Below are positions 14,230 to 23,900 of a DNA stretch of 64,000 bases, piece after piece (the first letter of the stretch is position 1; the number at the start of each line of letters is the position of its first letter). The DNA comes from Sapria himalayana (lineage: Eukaryota; Streptophyta; Magnoliopsida; Malpighiales; Rafflesiaceae): positions 731,977 to 795,976 of the forward strand of contig JAREIK010001723.1 of NCBI GenBank assembly GCA_029783825.1. Reading direction: 5' to 3'. The translations under genes and the position numbers were made by a program. Below the pieces are notes generated by a model, which was not told where the DNA came from, ran no database searches, and saw only the letters and a program-made list of their open reading frames with translations.

Positions 14230-14345
14230 GAGACATATAACCTCTATTATATGATATTCAAGCAGTGAGATATATAACCTCTAATATATGATATTCAAGC
14301 AGTGAGACATATAACCTCTAATATATAATATTCAAGCAGTGAAAC
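14230..14345 (+). repeat. 37-bp tandem repeat, three units plus a partial
   Basis: Units begin at 14230, 14267 and 14304 with GAGAYATATAACCTCTA and end in ATATTCAAGCAGT. They differ by one to three bases. A fourth copy beginning at 14341 fades after about 20 bp. Confidence 0.85.
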
Positions 14346-14620
14346 ATATTGCCTTTAATCTAATGACATCTTCCTCATAAAAAATATTCAAAATAAAATC
14401 ATTACAACATATATTCTAACTACATAGCAACCAACTGATATATTTACAAATGATTTGAAAAAATCTTAACTTATTCTTCATTTCTCTAAGTAGAGTATTG
14501 TGGACTTGTATGCAATAACTTGACGAAAGTATTATAATTTTTATTTTTTATTATTTATTTTTGATGTTTTTGATAAAAGTTCTCAACATGTGAGTTGTCT
14601 CAATTAGGGGTGCTAATGAG

Positions 14621-14770
14621 ACGAGACAACTCGCAAGCTACTCGAACTCGACTCGGTCAAAACTCGACTCGAGTGAGCTTGACTCGAGCTCGAGCTCGAC
14701 TCGAAGTGTTAACGAGTCGAGTCGAGCAACTCGTAACTCGACTCGAAAAGCTCGCGAGAAACTCGAAAAT
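14621..14770. repeat. Left subterminal CTCGA/ACTCG repeat cluster of the hAT
   Basis: More than a dozen ACTCG or CGAGT words in about 150 bp in both orientations, including GAGCTCGAGCTCGACTCG. In hAT elements such arrays are transposase-binding sites; that role is inferred here. The mirrored cluster is at 20230-20312. Confidence 0.75.
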
Positions 14771-14999
14771 ATTTTGTATATAAAATTTTAAAAGTTTTAT
14801 TTTTAAATTTGATATCTTTACTTTAGGGGATGTCATAAATAATATATCTTTATTTTGTATTCTTAAAAAATCATAAATTTTCATTATTTATTTAGTTATA
14901 AATATATTTATTTTTAAAATAATTAATTTCTTAAAAAAAGATTTAAGAGAATATGGTTAGAGAAGCCTTGACCCAAGCCTAAGCCCAACCCACCTTTAA

Positions 15000-15250
15000 T
15001 TGGGCTGATAAGAGCATCTCCAAAGGACTCAACAAATAGCTATTTTGTTGAGTCAACCAAAAAAACTAGGGCTCCAATCCGTTCGCTACCCCGCATGTGA
15101 TTTTGCCTCCTCACCTTCTCCCTCAACAAATATAGTCAGCGTTTCTCATTCAGCAGATCTCTCCCTCCAGCAGATCCACCGTGGTTTTGAAGTCATTAAA
15201 GGCAGGAAAAGTTATTCATTTTTTGGTTGTTGTAGGCTACCTGTTTGAAA
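15000..15250. repeat. Hairpin-bearing segment inside the hAT
   Basis: AGAGCATCTCCAAAGG is followed by a hairpin with 10-bp arms ACTCAACAAA / TTTGTTGAGT around a TAGCTAT loop (about 15027-15054). It looks like a small repeat lodged in the element. The 67-codon frame over it has no recognisable domain. Confidence 0.35.
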
Positions 15251-15719
15251 ATTTGTCTGTAAATACTGTTATATTGAGTATGTATTCTAAATTGGGCAGT
15301 TTGTTATGTTATAATAATTTCATTCTCTGAATTATCTTTTGATCTGAAATCAATTTTTCTAAAAGTAATTAAAAGAGAAGACATTGATCTTATTCATCAA
15401 TTTATTATTTAAACTAATTCCCAATAGTTATAGATCCGCTATTACTTTCATCCATATTTTTACTAGGGCAAAAGAATTAAATGGATAGTCTTTCAATCAT
15501 GCAAAAGAATTATATTATAATAATTTCATTCTTTGAATGTTGACACAAAAAGAAGGGGGACAGCACACCAAATTTGACTAATTACAAAAGTAAGGAATGG
15601 TATCATGATGGTTGTCTCCTCATGGTCATTTCCTCATAACTTTTTTAGAATTACCAATAGAATTAATGGATATTAATTTAGTAATTTTAAGACAATTTGC
15701 TTAATCCAATGACCATTGA

Positions 15720-15882
15720 CAAATGGGTGCCGGTTCATCCAATATTCCCGAGGGAGCAGTAGAGAATCACAGCTCAAATAAATAAAAGAGAAGAAGTCTA
15801 GTTAAAACCCTAGAAAACCAATTTTCCCAAATCTCATTTCTCAGGCGGCTGCCGCGACTCCATCTACATTCTTCTCCTCAAG
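15720..15882 (+). promoter_or_regulatory. Telo-box core promoter region and leader exon of the hAT transposase
   Basis: Contains AAAACCCTAG at 15804-15813, a telo-box as found near start sites of plant housekeeping genes, then a pyrimidine-rich stretch and a GC-rich patch (GGCGGCTGCCGCGACTCC). The exon ends ...CTCAAG before a GTACCC donor at 15883. The composition is unlike the rest of the element and resembles a host 5' leader. Start site not determined. Confidence 0.6.
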
Positions 15883-17410
15883 GTACCCAAATCCATTAAT
15901 TTTCTTTGTTTTTTGGTTTTATTTTTTGTTTGTTCACTGTATTTATTCATTAATCCTGTAGATATTTTTATTTGTCTTTGGTTCGTATTTATCGATTCAG
16001 GGTTTAAGGTTAGTTCTTTTGCTCAGATCTGCAATTCCTTGACGTTATTTTCCTTGTATTTTCTATTTAACGAATTTATTATAAATTATCTGTTTTATTG
16101 GAGCTTCTTTCAGAGATTTTAGGACTTTAAAGTTGTGCGATTTAAATTTATTTGTGGTAGAGTTTTAGTCTCTGTGAGAGGGTACAAGTCCAAGTTTTCC
16201 CCCATTGTTAGGCCCCTCTCCCTCATCCATATCTACATCACCTTGGTTTTGAGAAAAGTTAATCTCTTCTCCCTTTCTTCAGCAACTTTAGCTAGAGAAT
16301 AGTTGGTTGCAGGGGCTTCCTCTACTTAGAATGAGGAACATTCTTTTTTTTAAAATATTAACCAATCAAAGATTGTTTAGATTGTTTCTGTATTTACTTT
16401 TGGGGGATCCGTTCATACCGTTGAACGTTGATGACATGAAGTTTTCATGAATTTTTCCATGTACTTTGATTTGGCTACCAAGAAACAGATAACCAGGAAA
16501 TCTTCCTTACGAACAACACAAGTACTTCACACAAAACAATTTTCGATAATAATTTTTAATTATTGCTCTGAAAATCCTAAAAACATAACTCAAAATACCT
16601 CAAATTCATTTTTTGTTTTTAAAATTAAACTTTTTTCAAATATATCTGTTCACTTAGGAAACTGTTTTCTGTTTTAAATAATAATAATAACTTAATAGAT
16701 TTTGTAGACAATGATTTCCAAGACATTAAAAATTTAATATCATGTCGTACGATTGTTCTTTTTTCAGATATATTAAAAAGTGGTGAGTGTAATTTGCCTG
16801 ATTTTTATAAAAGAATCTTCAGCTTTAGAAAAAAAATAAAAAATAAAAACTGATTCTTTATTTAACCAAATGTTTATGGACTATGGTAGGCTGGTAGCAT
16901 TATTATCAGAGGGGGAGGGGGGAAGACAGGGTGGGCCCGAAGCCCACTTCATTTATGGACTTAGGTGGGCCTGAAGCCAAGTACTCCTATAGCGTCAATT
17001 TGATTTGAGGCTGTTTGCCTACATTTGCGTAATGTCTGGGGTCAAGACATCAGAAGGTTGAGCATGAGCTGTTAAACTTGCAATGGGGAAGGGAGAAGCA
17101 TTAAAAAAGTCAGATATTTGAGTAAATTGTATAAATATGTTGTGGAAAAAACTAAAGAAAATTATTTAGGTTAAAAAATCATTAAAAGTCAATTTAAAAA
17201 TTATTTGATTTAATGTTTTACTCCTACATCATCATTTGGCTTGGAGTGAAGTTCACTCCTTGATTGTGTATATTTATTATTTACATTGTTGAATGAGTTA
17301 GCATTTAGCAATTTAATGTTTTTTTTTAATGTTAGCCATTACATATATGTTTTGTTTTGTCTATACCATGTTGTTATAATGACTAGTGGAGTCTATAATA
17401 TGTATTTCAG
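15883..17410 (+). other. Leader intron of the hAT transposase (1,528 bp)
   Basis: Runs from the AAG/GTACCC donor to the TGTATTTCAG acceptor. The acceptor is one base upstream of the transposase ATG at 17412, a common plant arrangement with a long 5'-leader intron. Inferred from splice signals only. Confidence 0.55.
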
Positions 17411-17411
17411 A

Positions 17412-19756
17412 ATGTCTAAGTCTTCTAGTAGACCACAAACATCTTCAACACCCATGGACACTTCAAGAGTAGAGGAGTTTTATGTGAATATTGAGGATGA
17501 GATTAAGGAATCAAATGAACTTAATGAAAGTGAAGATGTTAATTTGGAAACTAGTGAACCCATTCCTATCACTACATCGAAAGAAGCTGAGGTTGAAAAC
17601 CCTTTCCAACATTTTAAGAGACCAAGAAGATCAAAAGTTTGGGATGATTTTCTTGAACCTGAAATGATAAAAGAGAAATAGAAAGTAAGGTGTAAATACT
17701 GTAAATCTCCTCTTTCTATCTTGGCAACTAAAAGCACTACTCATTTGAACTGACATTTGGACACTTGTTCAAAAAAGGCATTACACTTGAAGCAACAACA
17801 AATGATTAATTTTTTACCATCTGAATCAAGTATCGGTACAAACCAATCTGGATTTGTTAGTGCTTTGCATAATGGTAAATTTGACATGTTAAAGATGAGA
17901 GAGGGGATAGCACATTGGCTCACGATGCATGAGCATCCTTTCACTTTTGTAGAAGAGGAAGGATTTAACTTGATGATGAAGCGGGGAATACCACAATGGA
18001 CTAGTGTGTCTCATCACACTATAAGAACAGACTCCTTCAAAGTCTACGATTTTGAGAAGAAGAAGCTAAAAGCATTGTTGAAAATGGTGGATCATATTAG
18101 TTTGACTACAGATTTGTGGCGATCAGTGCCACAAAGGATCGAATATATGGTTTTAACAGCTCATTTTGTGGATCTTGATTGGAAGCTTCAGAAGCGAGTG
18201 CTCAACTTTGTCCACTTACCTCCTCCACGTAAAGGTGCTAACATAGCCGATTGCATCTTAACATGTTTAAGGGAGTGGGAAATTGAGAACAAAGTAAGTG
18301 TGCTTATATTTTTTACTATACTTATATTAGTATTTTTTTTAGTTGTGATTTGTGAACTAATCACTAATTTCTTTTCATTCTCTCTTAGGTTTTCACAATT
18401 TCAGTTGATAATGCAAGTGCAAATGATTCTTGTATTCAGATTCTAAAGGATAATTTTGCATCTAATGAAAGGCTTCTATGCAATGGAAGGTTATTTCATG
18501 TTCGTTGTTGTGCACATATCCTTAACATAATGGTTCAACATGGCCTTGAACAAGTGAAGAACATCATTGCAAAAGTCCATGAAACTGTGGACTTCTTGAA
18601 TTCAAGTGAGGCACGACTCAAATGGTTTGGTGAACTTGTTAGCCAATACAACGTGCAAGAGAGAAAATTAGTCCTTGAATGCAAGACTCGTTAGAATTCA
18701 ACTTATGACATGTTGGATTGTGCTATCAAGTTTTGAAAGGTATTTCCTAGATATGCTTTACATGATCATAATTATGGTTGTTGTCCTAATGATGATGAGT
18801 GGGAAAAGATTGATAAATTGCTTCAAGTCTTAAAAGTTTTTAAAGACACCACTAATATTATATCAGGTTCTGAATATCCAACTTCTAACTTATTTCTTAG
18901 TGAGGTGCATAGGATTAAACTGTTGTTGGATAAAAAATTCGAGTCTCCTGATGATTTTGTTAGGAGTATGGTTCAAAACATGAAACAGAGGTTTGATAAG
19001 TATTGGGGTGAATGCAATATGCTAATGGCAATAGGAGCGGTGCTGGACCCTAGATTAAAAATGAGGGCTCTAGAGATTACATTCCCCAAAATGTTTTCTT
19101 CGCATGTTGCTCGGGAGAACATTAGTAAAATTAGAGATGTTATGTATCAACTTTATGATGAATATGTGAGAATGCATTTTTCTTATACTGTTGAAGAAAG
19201 TGGGGAATGTGAATATGTTTCAAATGCTTATGAAGGAGGAAGTACATCAAGTAGTTTGTTAGAACTGTTGCAAGTCGTTAGAAGTGGGCAAGAAGCAGAA
19301 CCTATGAAATCTGAACTTGATGTGTATCTTGATGAGGGGCTTTTCATTTCTCAAGATTATAAATTTGATGCCTTGGCTTGGTGGAAGGAAAAATCTATGA
19401 AGTTTCGTATTTTGTCTAAGTTGGCAGCAAATGTTTTGGCTGTTCCAATCACCACTGTGGCTTCTGAGGCAACTATTAGTGCCGGAGGTCGTGTAATAGA
19501 TCCCTATAGGTCTTCACTTGCTCCAGAAATAGTGCAAATGTTGATATGCACAAGTGATTGGTGTAGATCCCTCCATGGAGTGAAAAGAAAGAACAAGGTA
19601 AGAACTACTTGTTAATCATTTTAGTTTACTTTTTTTAAATGTATAAATACTTACATTTTGATATTATTGCAGAACAAAGATGAAGATCAACCTAAAGAAA
19701 TTCTTATCCCAATTCCTAATACGTCCAAAGGAATCGACAAATTGACAACTCAATAG
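17412..19756 (+). pseudogene. hAT transposase (BED zinc finger, hAT dimerisation domain), four nonsense codons
   Basis: One frame runs through three exons: 17412-18293, 18389-19597 and 19673-19756, with introns 18294-18388 (AAA/GTAAGTG...TCTTAG) and 19598-19672 (AAG/GTAAGA...TTGCAG). In order: an acidic, Ser-rich N terminus; a BED finger (SKVWDDF, CKYC, then HL and HLDTC); the central RNase H-like region (VDNASAND, CCAHILN); and a complete hAT dimerisation domain (FDALAWW, VASEATISAGGRV, RSSLAPE). The frame is broken by TAG 17679, TGA 17751, TAG 18692 and TGA 18734, with no frameshift. The third stands where TRWNST is conserved. It is the RICESLEEPER/DAYSLEEPER-like group of plant hAT transposases. 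It cannot make full-length protein as it stands, but the low decay implies recent activity. Confidence 0.93.
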
Positions 19757-20229
19757 GTTTTGATTATGAAATTAAAATTCTGAGTCATATTTTTACTTCA
19801 CTTTATTTATTACTTGATGTTTTCTTACAGCGTTAAATATTTTTAATGACAAACTGTTATGTTTTTCGTAGGTGTTTGTGGAAGATGTTTTGATGGGCTT
19901 TTTGGTTGGATCGCTATTTAGTTTGACGGATGTTATATCACATTTTCATAATCAGTTGTAGCTCTTGAAACCTAGCACCTATCATAGGCTATTAGGATTA
20001 TTTGAAGTTGTATCCTAAGAATATGCTTTCAAGTGTATTTGTTTAATGATAGTCCATGTGTAGATTACTTAAAACTAAAGTTTTATGATGTTGTAGTGAC
20101 CGTTATTTTTGATTTTTGTGTTTTTGGACTCATTGTAGTTTGTTTCCATTATTCATATTCCTTGTTTTATTTGATAACAAATTAACAATTAACAACTAGG
20201 AGACCCAGTTTTGAAAATGACATGGTCCA

Positions 20230-20312
20230 ATATCGAGTCGTGTTCAATTCAATTTCAAGCTTGAGTCGAGTTTAATTTCGATTTCGAGTTCGAGCTCGAG
20301 CTCGACTCGCAT
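20230..20312. repeat. Right subterminal CTCGA cluster of the hAT
   Basis: Repeated GAGTCG, TTTCGA and CGAGCTCGAGCTCGACTCG words just inside the right terminus, matching the cluster at 14621-14770 in inverted orientation. Confidence 0.75.
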
Positions 20313-20326
20313 CATTAACACCCCTA

Positions 20327-20735
20327 ATCATTAAGTATGTAAGTTTAATACTCTTAATACTATTATTTGTTATTATTATAAATTGAAACATAATTTTTCC
20401 TTTTTTTTGAGGTTAGGACGAGTAGGACTGAGGTGTGAGCCTTACTTACAAACCGGGCCAAACCCGAACAAAAATAATCCTTTCCGGGTAGACGGTTTTG
20501 TCATAGTTTGGAAAATGGAAACTCGGGTTATCTGAAAAAAGAATCATAGTTGGATACTGGTACGGTTTAGCTCTTTGGGGAAGCCGGAAGCGAGGTTGAA
20601 CGACCAAAGGGCTGAGGTCTGAGGACTGGACTCGACGTCTCCCGCCTCTACTTGCGAAGAAAGCATTTGAACGAAGAAAAGAATTGAAGGTCTACTTTTA
20701 TCAAATACTAGATGAGAAAGGCTATATAAATAATA
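20327..20735 (+). promoter_or_regulatory. Promoter and 5' leader of the SUF4-like gene
   Basis: The 409 bp between the hAT terminus and the start codon. Part is GC-richer (CCGGGCCAAACCCG, GAAGCCGGAAGCGAGG, TCGACGTCTCCCGCCTC), as expected near a host transcription start. TATATAAA at 20723-20730 is too close to the ATG to be the working TATA box. A uORF precedes the start codon. Confidence 0.6.
20712..20729 (+). promoter_or_regulatory. Candidate uORF, 5 codons
   Basis: ATG AGA AAG GCT ATA TAA ends six bases before the main ATG at 20736. If transcripts start upstream of 20712 it lies in every mRNA. The main ATG has A at -3 and G at +4, the strong plant context, so reinitiation or leaky scanning would still allow translation. 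Confidence 0.45.
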
Positions 20736-20929
20736 ATGGGAAAAAAGAAGAAGAGAGCAGCATCAAAGGTATGGTGTTATTATTGCGATAGGGAATTCGA
20801 CGACGAGAAGATTCTAGTGCAGCATCAGAAGGCGAAACACTTTAAGTGTCATTTTTGTCACAAGAAGCTATCTACTGCTGGCGGCATGGCCATCCATGTG
20901 CTTCAGGTTCACAAAGAGGCCGTTACAAA
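20736..20929 (+). CDS. SUF4: SUF4-like exon 1: start and both C2H2 fingers
   Basis: Codes for 64 residues and two bases of Lys65. All eight zinc ligands are present, and the finger spacing matches ZNF207-type proteins. The donor is AA/GTACTC, weak against the plant AG/GTAAGT consensus. Reading through it adds only six codons before TAA at 20949-20951, which overlaps an AATAAA. Confidence 0.95.
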
Positions 20930-23900
20930 GTACTCATCCAAGCATCAATAAATAAGTGCTGTTTTGTTTTTAACTAATTCAAATATATATGCGCCCTTAC
21001 CGTTTCGTAATGTTATTTTGATGTTAGAGTTTTATATTTTCTATATTCTGAAGCTTATTATGGCGGGGAAGCTGCAGTCAGGAAGTCCTCGAATTTTTGG
21101 CATACATGAGGATCTTGCTTTGATTAGCACATAATGGATATAGAAACTTAAAATCACAGAAGAATATGACAACAGTGGACTTGGAGAGGACGTTGATGGT
21201 GATGAGGGAACATATAATTGAGTGCTAACTGCTAACTAATGCAATGTGCTAATGGCATAGTACATGGAAAATGTATATTACTCTAGAGCAAAACTCATCC
21301 CGTGGCTGATGTGCTTGCCCTTCCAGGGTGTTCAGCAAAGAGTTTATTCCTTGAAGAATTATTTTCATTCATCCATGTGGCCATCTTATTGGTTCTTTGT
21401 TGGAAAACAAGTGCATCTAACATGGGAAAAGTATTCTTAGTCATAGGGATCGAATATTGTAGTCTTCATAGCAGACATGGTTATTGTTAGGCTTGGCCCG
21501 GGTTCAGCTGCATCAAACTCATCTTTTTTTCTGACCTACTGACGTTCAGATGGATTTATCCTATTTACTTTTATTACTTAAATGCCTAATTGATTAGTTA
21601 ATGAGAGCTAAGCTTTAGGCCCCCAGACTAGTCTAACTCTTATAAATCTATTTGACTATTTGTTTATTTTATATTGTAAAAATAGACCAGCAAGCTAGAT
21701 GGGGGATTCAAACCCACATCTCACTCTCATCAACATGTTCTCTGGCTAGTTGTGGTTGTGGCTATTAGTGTCCATTTACTTTTAATGATAAAATTACATA
21801 CACGCATACACATGCTTATATATTCTCACATTTATATACTTGTTACTCAACTTGTTATTAGATTCTATCAACTTTATTACAAAAATTTATTTGACCAACC
21901 CATTAGAAAGTAATATAACAATTATTATATATAAATTTTTATTTATACATTGGACAGGTCTAATGAGGGATTGGGCTTTGTATGCAAACTTAAGCCTGCC
22001 TATCAGTAGTGCCCATCTTTGGTGTTCGGCTGGGGCTGGAAAAGTCCTCGGTCACATGAGAAGAAAATAATACCTAATATGATATTTGCTAGTGTTTGAG
22101 GTTATTATACATCTGATTCATTGTTAATTAGTATTTATAATATAATATTTTTTTCTTACAACATATGCTGAAGTTTTTCTTGGATACAATGTTCGAGTGT
22201 CACTGTAAACTAGCCTTTAGCATTATGATATAAAAAGCTTTTGTTGATATTATTGGTAGAATTGACAGGTCAATAGAAATTGAATTACTTTTCATGTTGT
22301 ACTAGTCCATCCATTTTTATCACAAAACTAAGTACATACCCGTATATAATTACAATAAATGATATAATTAATGACATGCTTCATTTTGTATGATTCATTG
22401 ATGCTTGGAATGGAAGCAACTTTTTTTTTTTTGTACAGATTGAGCATCAAAGGGTAAGATGAACTTATCAAAGCCAACAAATGATCTATTCTCAACATAT
22501 TCGAATGTTGCCAATTGAACACATGCTTTTTTTTCAGTATTTACTTTAATTAGTTTTTATTATCATTTGAGAGCAATGTGTTGACAAATATATACCTGTT
22601 AGACTCAATTAATTGTATTTATTCCAAATGGTGTTATCAAGGAATCCTACAAATTTTCCTTCTATTTTATGGGGAGTTGTAATTACTACGGTGGGTTAGA
22701 TTGGTGGGCTCTATCTCGTTGGTGTGGAGATCCACTTATTTCATGTTAGTCAGATAATTGACAATTGGTGATAGGTAGAGAGGATACTCTTAGTGATGTT
22801 TTGTCATATCCATCTCAATTTGTCTTGTACAATCTGAGATCTTCAATATTGAAAAATTGTCTTTGTCTAATTGGTGTAATTTTTTTATGAAGAATACATT
22901 ATATCTTATGGATATTATGGTGATTCCATTAGGTATAGATAGAATTTGAATGGGCAATTATCAATAGCTTCATTTGTTTATATGTTCATATTTGTAGCAT
23001 ATATGCCATGCTATCAAGATTCATTAGTATTCATCAAACCTTATTGTGCATAGGGTTAGCATTAGAGCTTCTTGGTAAGGAATGATCATCTGATTATAGT
23101 TTAGTGGAGGAAACACGATAATTCTATTGATTAACATAGCCACATCCAGATCAATGTATCCTTGAACAATTTTGGTGTGAGCCTTTACTATGATAACTTA
23201 TATCAAATATTTTTGTTATTGTTTGAATTGATAATAATTGTCATTAGGGTTATTATTTATATAATTGGTGATGTCATATTCATCTCATTTTGTGTGGTAC
23301 AATTTGAGATCTTTAATATTGAATAATTGTACTTGTTTATTTGGTCTTATTTACTATTATTAAAATTATATGATTCATGATTTGATTTATGATTAATGAT
23401 TCAGGGGATAAATAATTTTATTTTTTAAAAGAATCAAAATATGCACGAATCAAAGATTGAATTGCTGAATTACAAATTAATTCATATAAATTGATTTAAT
23501 ACTAATTTTCAAGAGATCAAAATCCCAAAAAATTATAAAAATAAAAACTAAAATATCAAAAAAAATTATCAATTGTAGGAATTAATTAATGTGAAAAAAG
23601 TAATTTAAACCTTTGGTATTGCAATTTTAACATGAAATAATAATAAAATATTAAAAAAGTCGCAAAAATAAAAACTAAAATATATGAAAAAAATTGTCAA
23701 CTATAAAAAATCGGAATTAATTAACATGAAAAAAAATTATAAAAAATTAGATTTATGATTCGATTTGATTCTTAATTTTTGATTCATTAATCAAATATTC
23801 TAATTTTTAATTTGAATCTTAGATTTAATAATTATGATTTTAATTTTTCATGAGGAATACTTTATCTCTTATGGTTATTATGGTGAAATCATTAGGTATA

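Larger units (their letters stand above)
14605..20326 (+). mobile_element. hAT transposon (5.7 kb), formerly autonomous
   Basis: The left end TAGGGGTGCTAATGA and the reverse complement of the right end, TAGGGGTGTTAATGA, match at 14 of 15 positions. Both ends carry dense CTCGA/ACTCG words inside the termini. Between them lie a leader exon, a leader intron and a hAT transposase gene on the + strand. The 8 bp flanking each side (GTCTCAAT and ATCATTAA) do not match, so the target duplication has decayed or the ends are off by a few bases. The element lies 409 bp upstream of the SUF4-like start codon and in the same orientation. Confidence 0.88.

Noticed and set aside
14595..14884. Frames of 62 and 75 codons at the hAT left end
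   Set aside because: They translate the CTCGA subterminal repeats and cross the transposon boundary.
15045..15248. 67-codon frame inside the hAT
   Set aside because: No domain, lies in the 5' non-coding part of the element, and overlaps a hairpin repeat.
20723..20730. TATATAAA as the TATA box of the SUF4-like gene
   Set aside because: It ends five bases before the start codon, so transcription starting about 30 bp downstream would miss the ATG.
20736..20951. A complete 71-residue gene at 20736-20951
   Set aside because: The VPNA...[11 protein letters not shown] continuation is found in frame at 41428, so this is exon 1. The short form is kept only as a possible isoform.
21690..21740. SINE or tRNA gene
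   Set aside because: Only a box-B-like word is present. No box A at the right distance, no cloverleaf and no tail.
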